The notes under the pieces are model-generated. The model ran no database searches. It was not told the origin of the DNA and saw only the letters and a list, made by a program, of their open reading frames with translations. DNA of 64,000 nt from Streptomyces liliiviolaceus (GTDB lineage Bacteria; Actinomycetota; Actinomycetes; Streptomycetales; Streptomycetaceae), in assembly GCF_018070025.1 (NCBI RefSeq), contig NZ_JAGPYQ010000002.1, positions 1,364,001 through 1,428,000 of the forward strand, read 5' to 3'. Within the stretch, counting starts at the first letter, position 1; each line of letters opens with the position of its first letter. Below are positions 9,407 to 17,959 of this stretch, in pieces. The position numbers were made by a program, and so were the translations under genes.

Positions 9407-10189
9407 TCATGGTCGGGGGCGGGAGGGGAAGTCGGGCTCGCGGCGTTCGGTGAACGCGCTCAGCCCCTCACGGGCGTCCGGTGAGGTGAAGGCCTTCTGC
9501 CCGTAGAGGGCCTCGCTGTGGAAAGCCTGGTCCTGCGGGAGGTCGCCGAGGCGGAGCACGGCCTCCTTGATGGTCCGCAGGGCGGTGCCGCTGCGCGTGG
9601 CGAGCCGATGGGCGCGGTGCAGGGCCGCGTCGAGGAGGTCGGCGGCGGGGACCACCTCGTTGAGCAGCCCGTAGCGCAGCGCCTGCTCGGCCGTGACGCG
9701 GTCGCCCTGGAGCATCAGTTCCATCGCCCACGCGTACGGGATCTGGCGGGTGAGCCTGGTGAGCGTACCGCCGGCCGGCACGACGCCGACGCCGCTCTCG
9801 GGGAGGCCGAACTGCGCCGTGTCGGCCGCGATCCTGATGTCGGTGGACAGCATGATCTCGAAGCCGCCGCCGAGGCACAGGCCGTTCACCGCGGCGATGA
9901 CCGGCTTGAACAGCGAGGTGTGCTTCTGGTGCGCGGCGTCCCAGCGCGAGATGTCGAAGCGGCCCTCCGCCAGCGCCGGGATGGACTCGGTGAGGTCGGC
10001 GCCCACGCAGAAGGCCCGGTCGCCGCTGCCGGTGAGGACCGCGACGGCGAACGCGTCGTTGTCGCGGACCTCGGCGAAGGCCGCGCCGAGTTCGTCGTAC
10101 ATCGCGAGGGTGAGGGCGTTGAGCTTCGCCGGGCGGTCGAAGCGCACGATCGCGACGTCGCCGTCCCTGTCGAGGGTGATGCCGCCCAT
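9407..10189 (-). CDS. Enoyl-CoA hydratase/isomerase (crotonase) family protein
   Basis: 260 residues, the normal length for a crotonase. The oxyanion-hole region GADL and the block NGLCLGGGFE are present. Both Glu residues equivalent to the hydratase pair are conserved (E in GGGFE and E in FGLPES), so true hydration/dehydration of a CoA thioester is possible. The start codon overlaps the stop of the upstream CoA-transferase gene (TGATG), implying translational coupling. It is the last gene of the hyuA-hyuB-CoA-transferase-hydratase operon. With a CaiB-type transferase upstream it probably dehydrates or hydrates the CoA ester made by that enzyme. The substrate is unknown. Confidence 0.92.
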   Translation of the reverse strand: MGGITLDRDGDVAIVRFDRPAKLNALTLAMYDELGAAFAEVRDNDAFAVAVLTGSGDRAFCVGADLTESIPALAEGRFDISRWDAAHQKHTSLFKPVIAAVNGLCLGGGFEIMLSTDIRIAADTAQFGLPESGVGVVPAGGTLTRLTRQIPYAWAMELMLQGDRVTAEQALRYGLLNEVVPAADLLDAALHRAHRLATRSGTALRTIKEAVLRLGDLPQDQAFHSEALYGQKAFTSPDAREGLSAFTERREPDFPSRPRP

Positions 10190-11448
10190 CAGACGGCTCC
10201 CTCTGCCCGCAGCCGTGCGATCGCGTCCTCGTCGAGGTCGGCGAGTGCCCGCAGGACGGTGTCCGAGTGTTCGCCGACCCTCGGCGCGAGTCCCCGCGGC
10301 TGGGTGGGCGTGTCCCCGAGCTTGACCGGTGATCCGAACATCCGCAGCTCGCCGAAGTCGGGATAGTCGACGTCGACGACCATGTCGCGCGCGGCGATCT
10401 GCGGGTCCGCGACGACCTCGGCGATGTCCTTGATCGCGCTCAGCGGTACGGCGTCCCCGACGATCTCCTCAAGCTCGGTCTTCGTCCTGTCCTCGAACCA
10501 CCGGTGCAGCAGCGGCCGGACCCGGCGTTCGTACACCTCGGGCGTGAACCGCTTGGCCATGGTGTCGATCTCGGGGTCGTCGGCGAGTTCGGGCTGTCCG
10601 AACAGCTGACAGGACAGCCGCCAGAACTTGTCGGTGTAGCCGCCGAAGAAGACGAATCCGTCCTTGCACGGGTACAGCTCGTAGGGCTTGACGAACGGGT
10701 GCTCGTTGCCCAGGGGGCCGGGGACCTTGCCGTCGACCGTGTAGGACACGACCGCGTTCTCGGTGAGGCTGAGCACCGAGTCCTGCTGGGAGATGTCGAC
10801 CATCTGCCCCTGGCCCGTCTTCTCCGCGTGCCGCAGGGCCGCCAGGGTGCCGATGACCGCGTACAGCGTCGCGGAGAGGTCGCCGATGATGGTGCCGACC
10901 CGGGCCGGCGGCCGGTCGGGGAAGCCGTTCATCGACCACAGGCCGCCGGTTGCCTGCGCGCTGTTGTCGTAGGCGGGCCGGCGCCGGTACGGGCCGTTCT
11001 GCCCGTAGCCGGAGATCGCCGTGTAGACCAGGCGCGGGTTCTCCTGGCGCAGGACGTCGTAGCCGACGCCGAGCTTGTCCATGGTGCCCGGCCGGAAGTT
11101 CTCCACGAGGACGTCGGCGCGCCGCACCAGCTTCTTGAGGAGCTCCTTGCCCCCGTCGGTCGACAGATCGATGGTCAGGCCGAACTTGTTCCGGTTGAAC
11201 TGCGCGAAGAACCCGCTGAACTCCTCGCCGGAGTCCGCCGTGAGCTTGGGCGGGAAGTCCCGGGCGTAGTCCGGCTCCTTCGGGTTCTCGATCTTGATCA
11301 CGGTCGCGCCGAGATCCGCCAGCAGCATCGAGCAGAACGGCCCCGCCACCACCCGTGTGATGTCGAGGACGACCACACCGCGCAGCGCGCCCTCGGACAG
11401 TCCTCCGGGCAGCATGCCCGCGAAGGGCCCGGCGTCGTTGAAGGTCAT
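10189..11448 (-). CDS. CaiB/BaiF (class III) CoA-transferase
   Basis: 419 residues from ATG 11448 (MTFNDAGPFAG), preceded by AAGGAA; the frame is open further upstream but that stretch is antisense to hyuB and is not family-like. Landmarks are LADLGATVIKIENP near the N-terminus, VENFRPGTMDKLG, SGYGQNGPYRRRPAYD, and the expected active-site Asp in DISQQDSV. Class III enzymes move CoA between a carboxylic acid and an acyl-CoA. The stop codon overlaps the hydratase start. The gene lies 25 bp after hyuB, so all four genes should be cotranscribed. It presumably activates the acid produced by, or fed into, the HyuAB reaction. Confidence 0.93.
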   Translation of the reverse strand: MTFNDAGPFAGMLPGGLSEGALRGVVVLDITRVVAGPFCSMLLADLGATVIKIENPKEPDYARDFPPKLTADSGEEFSGFFAQFNRNKFGLTIDLSTDGGKELLKKLVRRADVLVENFRPGTMDKLGVGYDVLRQENPRLVYTAISGYGQNGPYRRRPAYDNSAQATGGLWSMNGFPDRPPARVGTIIGDLSATLYAVIGTLAALRHAEKTGQGQMVDISQQDSVLSLTENAVVSYTVDGKVPGPLGNEHPFVKPYELYPCKDGFVFFGGYTDKFWRLSCQLFGQPELADDPEIDTMAKRFTPEVYERRVRPLLHRWFEDRTKTELEEIVGDAVPLSAIKDIAEVVADPQIAARDMVVDVDYPDFGELRMFGSPVKLGDTPTQPRGLAPRVGEHSDTVLRALADLDEDAIARLRAEGAV

Positions 11449-11473
11449 GTTGGTTCCTTGCTTCTGTTCTCGG

Positions 11474-13624
11474 TCAGCTCTCGCCGGTGTCCACCCGGAC
11501 ACGGGCATCGAGGAGGGTGCCGCACGAGGGACTGTAGAACTCGTCGATGACGATCTTCCAGCCGTCGGTGCGGGGGCGGACGCGCACTCCGTGCTCGGCG
11601 AGCCGGTCGGCCGCGACATGGGTGACCTTGTGTGCGAGGTCGTGCCAGTCGTCGCCCGTACCCAGGCGGGCACCGCTGGCCGGCACGTGCCAGCCGTCGG
11701 CGTCGCGCTGTGGTGCGGAGGCCCGGGCCGGGGAGTCCGCCGGAACGGGCCGCTCGGGGCTGCCGCCGAGGCGTTCCTCGCGCAGCGCGGCGCGCGCCCG
11801 CGTGGTGGCCGACTCGTCGGCGGCCCCGTCGGTGACGACCACGCCATAGGTGCGCCGCGCGGTCCCCTCGGTCACGTATCCGTCCCGGACGTCGGCGGCG
11901 ACGAGCTCCGGGTCGCGGAGCAGAGGGTCGCCGTAGCCGCCTCCGCCGGCGATCCACTGCACCAGCACGTCGCCGTCGCGGATGCTGACGGACTGCTGGT
12001 TGATGGCGAGCAGCTCGCGCTCCGCGCTGTCCAGGGTGCCGGGGTCGGGCACCCGGCCCTCGGTGAGGAGGTCGGCGACGTTGCTGCGGCGCCAGACCTC
12101 GTGGCCGCTGCCGCCGCCGGGCAGTCCCCCGCCGAAGCCGTCGGCGGTCACCTGGGCGTTGGGGGCGAACACGGTCTGGGTGACCTCCTGTGCCCCGTGC
12201 AGGGTCCACGCGAAGCGCAGGCCGAGGCCGCCGCGGTGGGCGCCGTGTCCGGCGCTCTCGACGTTGAGCTGCTTCCACAGGTAGAGCACCGGGTAGAGCA
12301 TCTCGTTCATCTCGACGTCCGGCAGCATGTTGTTGACCTGGGTCATCATGCCCGCGCAGTCGAGCCCGTCGCTCTCCGGCTGGGCACCGGCGCCCATGCC
12401 TCCGCCGTCCATGTTGAACAGCACGAAGTACTCGCCGTCGTCGGTGGTGCCCGCGGAGATGCCGCCCGTCCACGAGTCGCCCCAGACACCCTGGGTGCGG
12501 TCGCGGATGACGTCGTCACCGCTGGTGCGGCACGCCTCGTTCATCAGTTTCGTGATGACGCGGCTGACCCGGGCGCCGGTCGTCAGGTGCCCGTTGCTGA
12601 TCGGCGCCGGAGGGCGCGGATTCACGATCGAACCGGGCTCGGCGACGATGTCGAACGCGGTCATGACCCCTTCGTTGAAGGGGACGTCCCACGCGAGGAT
12701 CGGCACGATGGCGCTGGCGACACTGCCGACGAGCGCACCGTAGCTGCAGTTGACGAAGCCGTCGGTCTGCTCGCTGGAGCCGGTGAAGTCGAAGGTCACC
12801 TGGTCGTCGCGCTTGGTCATCGTGCAGGCGACGCGGTAGAGCTCGTCGACGTGTCCGTTGTGCTCCGTCCACTCCTCGGCGGCGTAGGTGCCGTCGGGGA
12901 TCTCGCGGACGCGGTCGCGCACGACCTGCTCGGCCAGCTCGAAGGACAGCTTCGTGTAGTCCCGGAACCGGTCGAGGCCGAACTCCTCCGTCGTGGCCAG
13001 CAGCCGCCGGATGCCGGTGTTGTTGCTGGCGACGAGGGAGCGCACGTCGTTCCAGAACAGGGCGGGTACGCGGACGTTGTTGAGGAGGATGCGGCGGACC
13101 CACTCGACGGGTTCGCCGCGCTCGAAGATCTTCACGCCCGGCGGGAGCCGCAGCGCCTCGGCGTAGCAGTCGTGGGCGCCGGGCGCGAAGCCGCCGGGGG
13201 TCATGCCACCGACGTCGATGAGGTGCGCCTGCGACTGTGCCCAGCCGATCAGCTCGTCGCCGTGGAAGATCGGCGAGATGACGTTGGTGTCCGGCGGGTG
13301 GCTGGCGCCGGCGGTGTGCGGGTCGTTGCTGATGAACGCGTCACCGGGCGACAGCTGCTCCCCCTCGATCGCCTCCACCAGGTTCCGTACGGCGACGCTG
13401 CCGGAGCCGATGTGGAACTGGACGTAGTCGGAGTAGGCGTAGATGCGGCCGGTGGGGTCGAACAGCGCGGTGTTGAAGTCGCCGGCCTCGGTGATGACCG
13501 GCGAGCCCGACGAGCGGATCATCGCGATGCCCATCTCCTCCACGATGGAGTCCAGGCGCATGCGGATCACTTCGAGGGTCACGGGGTCGAAGCCGTCGGG
13601 CAGGTTGTGCGGGGTGCCACTCAT
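11474..13624 (-). CDS. hyuB: Hydantoinase B/oxoprolinase family protein
   Basis: 716 residues. The family landmarks include DPVTLEVIRMRL at the start, an acid-rich SNDPHTAGASHPPDTNV block about residue 100 and a glycine-rich GGGGYGDPL near residue 560. HyuB-type subunits work with HyuA in ATP-dependent opening of lactams (5-oxoproline, N-methylhydantoin, caprolactam) or in ATP-dependent ketone carboxylation (acetone and acetophenone carboxylases). No third small carboxylase subunit is seen here, so lactam or hydantoin-type chemistry is at least as likely as carboxylation. It has AAAGGAGA upstream of ATG 13624 and follows hyuA by 30 bp. Confidence 0.92.
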   Translation of the reverse strand: MSGTPHNLPDGFDPVTLEVIRMRLDSIVEEMGIAMIRSSGSPVITEAGDFNTALFDPTGRIYAYSDYVQFHIGSGSVAVRNLVEAIEGEQLSPGDAFISNDPHTAGASHPPDTNVISPIFHGDELIGWAQSQAHLIDVGGMTPGGFAPGAHDCYAEALRLPPGVKIFERGEPVEWVRRILLNNVRVPALFWNDVRSLVASNNTGIRRLLATTEEFGLDRFRDYTKLSFELAEQVVRDRVREIPDGTYAAEEWTEHNGHVDELYRVACTMTKRDDQVTFDFTGSSEQTDGFVNCSYGALVGSVASAIVPILAWDVPFNEGVMTAFDIVAEPGSIVNPRPPAPISNGHLTTGARVSRVITKLMNEACRTSGDDVIRDRTQGVWGDSWTGGISAGTTDDGEYFVLFNMDGGGMGAGAQPESDGLDCAGMMTQVNNMLPDVEMNEMLYPVLYLWKQLNVESAGHGAHRGGLGLRFAWTLHGAQEVTQTVFAPNAQVTADGFGGGLPGGGSGHEVWRRSNVADLLTEGRVPDPGTLDSAERELLAINQQSVSIRDGDVLVQWIAGGGGYGDPLLRDPELVAADVRDGYVTEGTARRTYGVVVTDGAADESATTRARAALREERLGGSPERPVPADSPARASAPQRDADGWHVPASGARLGTGDDWHDLAHKVTHVAADRLAEHGVRVRPRTDGWKIVIDEFYSPSCGTLLDARVRVDTGES

Positions 13625-13654
13625 GGTCGTCTCCTTTGACGGACGGGGCGAAGG

Positions 13655-15709
13655 TCAGCGGTCGGCGAGGCGCATCAGGAAGTCGCCGCCGTCGGTGAGT
13701 GCGACGGTGGCACCGCTCGGCACGTACACCGTGGTGTCCGGCTCCTCCAGGAGGCAGGGCCCTTCGGCCCGGCCGAGGGCCGCGAATCCGCGGTGCACGT
13801 CGATCTCCAGCCGCTTGCCGGTGAGCGGCTCCAGGACCTTGCGGCGGCTGAGCTCGTGCCGCTCGTCGCCGCCCGCGACCCGTTCGACCTTCTGCACGTC
13901 GCTGCGCCCGATCGCCCGTACCCGTGAGTTGACCAGCAGGATGTCCGCCTCGGCCCAGGCGGTTCCGGCGCCGAACTCCTCCTCGTAGTCGGCGATGAAC
14001 TGCGTCCGCAGCGCGGCCTTGTCCGCTTCGCCGAAGGTGCCCGCGGGCAGCCGGGTGGTGACTTCGAAGATCTGGCCCATGAACTTGACGTCGGCCTCGC
14101 GGAAGAGTTCACGCCGGTCCTCGGGGATGCCCTCGGCCTCGAACCAGGCCTGGGCACGCTCCTCCAGGGCGGTGAACTCCTTGTCCAGGTCGGCGGCGGG
14201 CTGATCCATCGTCCAGGGGCTCGTGCGTACGGCGGAGAACACGGAGTCGGCGTGCATGAGGCCGTGCGCGGAGAACACGGCGGCGTTGCGCGGGACGACC
14301 ACTTCGCGCACGCCCGCCTCGGCGGCGATGGCGGCGGCGAACAGACCGCACGCGCCACCGAAGCCGACGAGGGTGAACTCGCGCGGATCGTGTCCCCGGT
14401 TCACCGTGATCTTGCGCAGCGCGTTGGACATCTGCGACGTCGCCAGCCGGTAGACGCCTTCGGCCGCGGCGTCCTCGGTGATGCCCAGCGGTTCGGCCAC
14501 GTGCTCGCGCAGGGCGGCGCGGGCCTGGTCCTCGTAGAGGGGGACGGTGCCGCCGAGGTAGTAGTGCGGGTTGATGAGCCCGAGCACCAGCGCCGCGTCG
14601 GTGACGGCCGGGCGGGTGCCGCCCTTGCCGTAGCAGGCGGGGCCCGGGGTGGAGCCCGCGCTGTGCGGGCCGACCCTCAGCAGGTTGCGGCCGTCGACCC
14701 AGGCGAGGCTGCCGCCGCCGGCGCCGATGGTCTCGATGTCCACGGCGGTCAGGCTGGTGGGCAGGCCGCCGATCTCGGCCCGCGGCAGCAGCCGGAACTC
14801 GTCGTCGATGATCGCTGCCGCGTCGAGGCTGGTGCCGCCCATGTCGGCGGTCAGCACGCGTCGGCGGCCGAGCTGCCGGCCCAGCAGCCGGGCCCCGGTG
14901 ACACCGCCGACCGGGCCGGAGTTGAACATCTGGATCGGGGCCTTGCTGGTCTCCTCGACCGACAGGAATCCCCCGTGCACCTGCATGATCTGCACCCGTG
15001 CCCGCAGCCCCCGGCCGCGCAGCTCGTCGGCGAGCTGGTGGAAGTGGGACGCCACGATCGGCTTGACGGCGGCGTCCAGCGCGGTGGTGACCATGCGCTC
15101 GTACTCGCGGTACACGGGAGTGAGACGGCTGGAGAGCGTGTACGGGACGTCCGGGTGGTGTGCGTCCAGGTACTCCCCGATCGCCTTCTCGTGCACCGGG
15201 TTGCGGAACGACCAGAGCAGACAGACGGCGATCGCCTGCGCGCCGGCCGCCAGCACCGCGTCGACCGCGCCGGCGATCGCCTCGTCGGTGAGCGGCGCCA
15301 GCACCGTGCCGTGCGCGTCGACCCGCTCAGCGACCTCGATGATGCGGCGGCGCTCCACGATGTCCGGCGGCGCCGCCATCTTGTGCGGGTCGCGCTCGTC
15401 GGTACGGGCCGACCGGGCGATGCGCAGCGTGTCGCGGAAGCCCTGGGTGGTCAGCAGTCCCACGGGGGCGAACTTCTGTTCGTCCACCGCGTTGGTGACG
15501 ATGGTGTTGCCGAGCACGAAGCGGTCCACGGCGGCGAAGAAGGCGGCCTCGGTCATCCCCGCGCGTTCCTGGAGCACCGCCAGCGCGCCCAGGATTCCGG
15601 TGGTCACGTCCTTGGTCGAGAAGGCCTTGCCCCGTACGGCGACCCCGTCGACGACCGCCACGGCGTCGGTAAAGGTCCCACCGACGTCGATGCCCACATG
15701 AAGTGTCAT
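13655..15709 (-). CDS. hyuA: Hydantoinase A/oxoprolinase family protein (ASKHA ATPase subunit)
   Basis: 684 residues. The N-terminus carries the ASKHA phosphate-1 motif IDVGGTFTDAV, followed by the HyuA core (LGNTIVTNAV; phosphate-2-like ADMGGTSLD about residue 290; GAGGGSLAWVD). It is the ATP-hydrolysing partner of HyuB, phosphorylating the substrate before ring opening or carboxylation. AAAGGAGA sits 9 bp before ATG 15709. First gene of a four-gene minus-strand operon and divergent from the PucR-family regulator 230 bp away, which may control it. Confidence 0.93.
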   Translation of the reverse strand: MTLHVGIDVGGTFTDAVAVVDGVAVRGKAFSTKDVTTGILGALAVLQERAGMTEAAFFAAVDRFVLGNTIVTNAVDEQKFAPVGLLTTQGFRDTLRIARSARTDERDPHKMAAPPDIVERRRIIEVAERVDAHGTVLAPLTDEAIAGAVDAVLAAGAQAIAVCLLWSFRNPVHEKAIGEYLDAHHPDVPYTLSSRLTPVYREYERMVTTALDAAVKPIVASHFHQLADELRGRGLRARVQIMQVHGGFLSVEETSKAPIQMFNSGPVGGVTGARLLGRQLGRRRVLTADMGGTSLDAAAIIDDEFRLLPRAEIGGLPTSLTAVDIETIGAGGGSLAWVDGRNLLRVGPHSAGSTPGPACYGKGGTRPAVTDAALVLGLINPHYYLGGTVPLYEDQARAALREHVAEPLGITEDAAAEGVYRLATSQMSNALRKITVNRGHDPREFTLVGFGGACGLFAAAIAAEAGVREVVVPRNAAVFSAHGLMHADSVFSAVRTSPWTMDQPAADLDKEFTALEERAQAWFEAEGIPEDRRELFREADVKFMGQIFEVTTRLPAGTFGEADKAALRTQFIADYEEEFGAGTAWAEADILLVNSRVRAIGRSDVQKVERVAGGDERHELSRRKVLEPLTGKRLEIDVHRGFAALGRAEGPCLLEEPDTTVYVPSGATVALTDGGDFLMRLADR

Positions 15710-15724
15710 GCTCGCTGTCTCCTT

Positions 15725-15775
15725 TGACTGCGTCGGTGCTGTGCTGTGCTGTCCTGTGACTGCGTCGGCGCTGTG
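15725..15775. promoter_or_regulatory. Imperfect direct repeat upstream of hyuA
   Basis: TGACTGCGTCGGTGCTGTG (15725-15743) recurs with one mismatch at 15757-15775, 32 bp apart, just upstream of hyuA and in the divergent promoter region with the PucR regulator. Candidate regulator site or slippage product. Confidence 0.35.
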
Positions 15776-15792
15776 CGCGCCCGGCCCACGCC

Positions 15793-15816
15793 AGGCGGCT
15801 CGCGAGGCGGCTCGCG
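15793..15816. repeat. 12-bp tandem duplication in the hyuA/pucR-like intergenic region
   Basis: AGGCGGCTCGCG occurs twice in tandem without mismatch. It may be part of an operator or simply a small duplication. Confidence 0.5.
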
Positions 15817-15939
15817 CAGGCTTCCCTGCCTCGGCGCTGCTGTGGACGCTACGTGCGCCGTCACCGCGCGGCTATGTATGTTCGGTCCACTGGGTTCGGG
15901 TTGCCGGTGGCTCATCGGCACAGAAGGTGAGGCTCGCAC

Positions 15940-17772
15940 ATGGCGGACACTTTTCCGGTCGACGCGGTCGTGAGCCTGCTCCAGGCCGCGTCCGCCGAGC
16001 AGGAGGCGGACGTCGACGAGCTGCTGGCGACGGTGTCCCTCTCCCGGCGGGACAGCGTGCGCATCGGGCAGGAGCTGCGACGGCTGCGCGCGACCTCCGA
16101 CCGGTGGCGGCGCCGTGGTCAGGAGCTGGCGGCGCTGTTCTCCTCCGCGCGTGAGCTGGCCCAGCTCCGCGACGTCGACGAGTTGCTGGGCCGGCTCGTG
16201 GAGCGGGCGCACGACCTGATGGGCACGGACGTCACCTATCTGTCCGAGTACCAGGAGGACAGCCGTGAGCTACGGGTGCGCACGACCCTCGGGACGGTCG
16301 CGCCGTCGTTCCCGGGTCTGCGGGTGCCGCCCGGGATGGGTCTGGCCAGCCGGGTGGTCGAGGGACGCCGGCCCTGCTGGACGTCGTCCTACGCCACGAT
16401 GACCCAGGCGCCGCACGACTCCGGCATCGATTCCGCCGTGACCGCGGAGGGCCTCGTGTCGATGCTCGGCGTCCCGCTGCTCGCGGGTGACGAGGTGATC
16501 GGTGTGCTGTTCGCCGCCAACCGTGTCGAGCACGAGTTCGCCCCGGAGGAGATCTCCCTGCTGTCGGCCTTCGCCGACCATGCCGCCGTCGTGCTGCAGA
16601 CCGCACGGCTGCTGGCCCGTACCCAGGACGCGGCCGACGAGACCCGCCACGCCTACGGTGAGCTCGCCCGTCATGTGGAGGCCATGGAGCGGGCCAGCGA
16701 GGTGCACAGCGAACTCACCGGCCTGGTGCTCCAGGGCAGCGAGGCGTCCGATGTCGCCACCGCGCTCGGCCGGGCCCTGCGGTGCGAGGTGACGCTCCTC
16801 GACGTGGGGCGTCTGGAGGAACCCGTGGCCACGGCGGTCGACCGCAGCCGCCGCAGCGGCCGGTGCACCGCGACGGACGGGGGTTACGTCGTCGCCGTCC
16901 TGGCCGGTGCGACCCTGCTGGGCGCGCTGCTGCTGGAGCCGGGCGAGGTTCCGTTCGGACCGGTCGAGCTGCGCACCGCGGAACGCGCCGCCCAGATCAC
17001 CGCACTGCTCAATCTCAAGCAGGACGCCATGATCGAGGCCGAGCAGCGGGTACGCAGCGACCTGCTGGCCGATCTGCTCTCCGCCGACCCCGAGCGCCAC
17101 GCCGACCTCGCCACCCGGGCCCGCGCGCGAGGCATCCGGCTCGACGCACTGCGCTCGGTGGTCGTGGTCGCGCTGCCCGCCGAACTGCGTCATGAGGCCG
17201 TCCGCGGTCTGCGCCGCGAGAGCGGGCTGATCGGGGAGTACGCCGACCATGTGATCGCCCTCACCACCGACGAGGACGCGGCCGCGGCGAGCGCCTCCGT
17301 CCATGCCACCGTCGGCCGTACCGTACGGGCCCCCGTGCTGGCGGTCGGCGCGGGCTTCTCGGACCTGGACCACGATCTGCGCGACCGGATCGACGCCGCG
17401 TCGGCCTGTGTGGGCGTCCTGCCGGCCCTCGGGCTGGACGACGCCGCCGTCACCGCCGACGCGTACCTTCCGTACACGGCGCTGTTCGGTCCCGGCGAGC
17501 CGCGTGTGGCGACGTACCTGCGGCGGGTCATCGGTCCGCTGCTGGATTGGGACGCCGCGCACGCCGGGAAGCTCGTGCCCACCCTGGCCGCCTATCTCGG
17601 CAACCGGATGAGTCCGGTCGCCACCGCCCGCGCGCTCCACCTGCACAAGAACACGGTGCTGCAGCGGCTGGAACGCACGGCGGAACTCCTCGGGGCGGAC
17701 TGGCAGGAGCCCGACCGGCTCTTCCGGATCACGGTCGCGGTGCAGTTGGCCCACCTCACGAGAAGCGCTTGA
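15940..17772 (+). CDS. GAF domain plus PucR-type helix-turn-helix regulator
   Basis: 610 residues. A GAF domain occupies roughly residues 65-225, a central CdaR/GGDEF-like region roughly 350-470, and the last 60 residues are the PucR C-terminal HTH (LHLHKNTVLQRLERTAELLG). ATG 15940 follows GAAGGTGAGG. Such regulators sense small catabolites. The gene sits between the divergent hyu operon and the mevalonate-degradation operon, whose first gene begins 187 bp downstream, so it is the prime candidate to induce one or both. It lacks a membrane segment and is cytoplasmic. Confidence 0.9.
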   Translation: MADTFPVDAVVSLLQAASAEQEADVDELLATVSLSRRDSVRIGQELRRLRATSDRWRRRGQELAALFSSARELAQLRDVDELLGRLVERAHDLMGTDVTYLSEYQEDSRELRVRTTLGTVAPSFPGLRVPPGMGLASRVVEGRRPCWTSSYATMTQAPHDSGIDSAVTAEGLVSMLGVPLLAGDEVIGVLFAANRVEHEFAPEEISLLSAFADHAAVVLQTARLLARTQDAADETRHAYGELARHVEAMERASEVHSELTGLVLQGSEASDVATALGRALRCEVTLLDVGRLEEPVATAVDRSRRSGRCTATDGGYVVAVLAGATLLGALLLEPGEVPFGPVELRTAERAAQITALLNLKQDAMIEAEQRVRSDLLADLLSADPERHADLATRARARGIRLDALRSVVVVALPAELRHEAVRGLRRESGLIGEYADHVIALTTDEDAAAASASVHATVGRTVRAPVLAVGAGFSDLDHDLRDRIDAASACVGVLPALGLDDAAVTADAYLPYTALFGPGEPRVATYLRRVIGPLLDWDAAHAGKLVPTLAAYLGNRMSPVATARALHLHKNTVLQRLERTAELLGADWQEPDRLFRITVAVQLAHLTRSA

Positions 17773-17862
17773 GCGGAGGGGGCGATCGCGCACCCGACGG
17801 GCTTGCTCCGAGGGCGGACCCTGGGGTGCGGCAGGGCCGATCGTCCAGTGGATCGCCAGTGC

Positions 17863-17883
17863 GTATGGGCCGTTCACCCATAC
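17863..17883. promoter_or_regulatory. Inverted repeat upstream of mvaA, candidate operator
   Basis: GTATGGG (17863-17869) and CCCATAC (17877-17883) form perfect 7-bp arms with a 7-nt spacer, 76 bp before the mvaA start and downstream of the PucR-like gene. Its position suggests the HMG-CoA reductase operon has its own controlled promoter. Confidence 0.45.
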
Positions 17884-17959
17884 CTGTGTAGGCGGAACGC
17901 AACTAGCGTCGCCTACCGCACCGAGCCGTTCGGTGACCACAACGCAGTGGAGGGGCCGT

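Noticed and set aside
11294..13639. 781-codon plus-strand frame opposite hyuB
   Set aside because: Antisense to a clear hydantoinase B gene; no recognisable fold.
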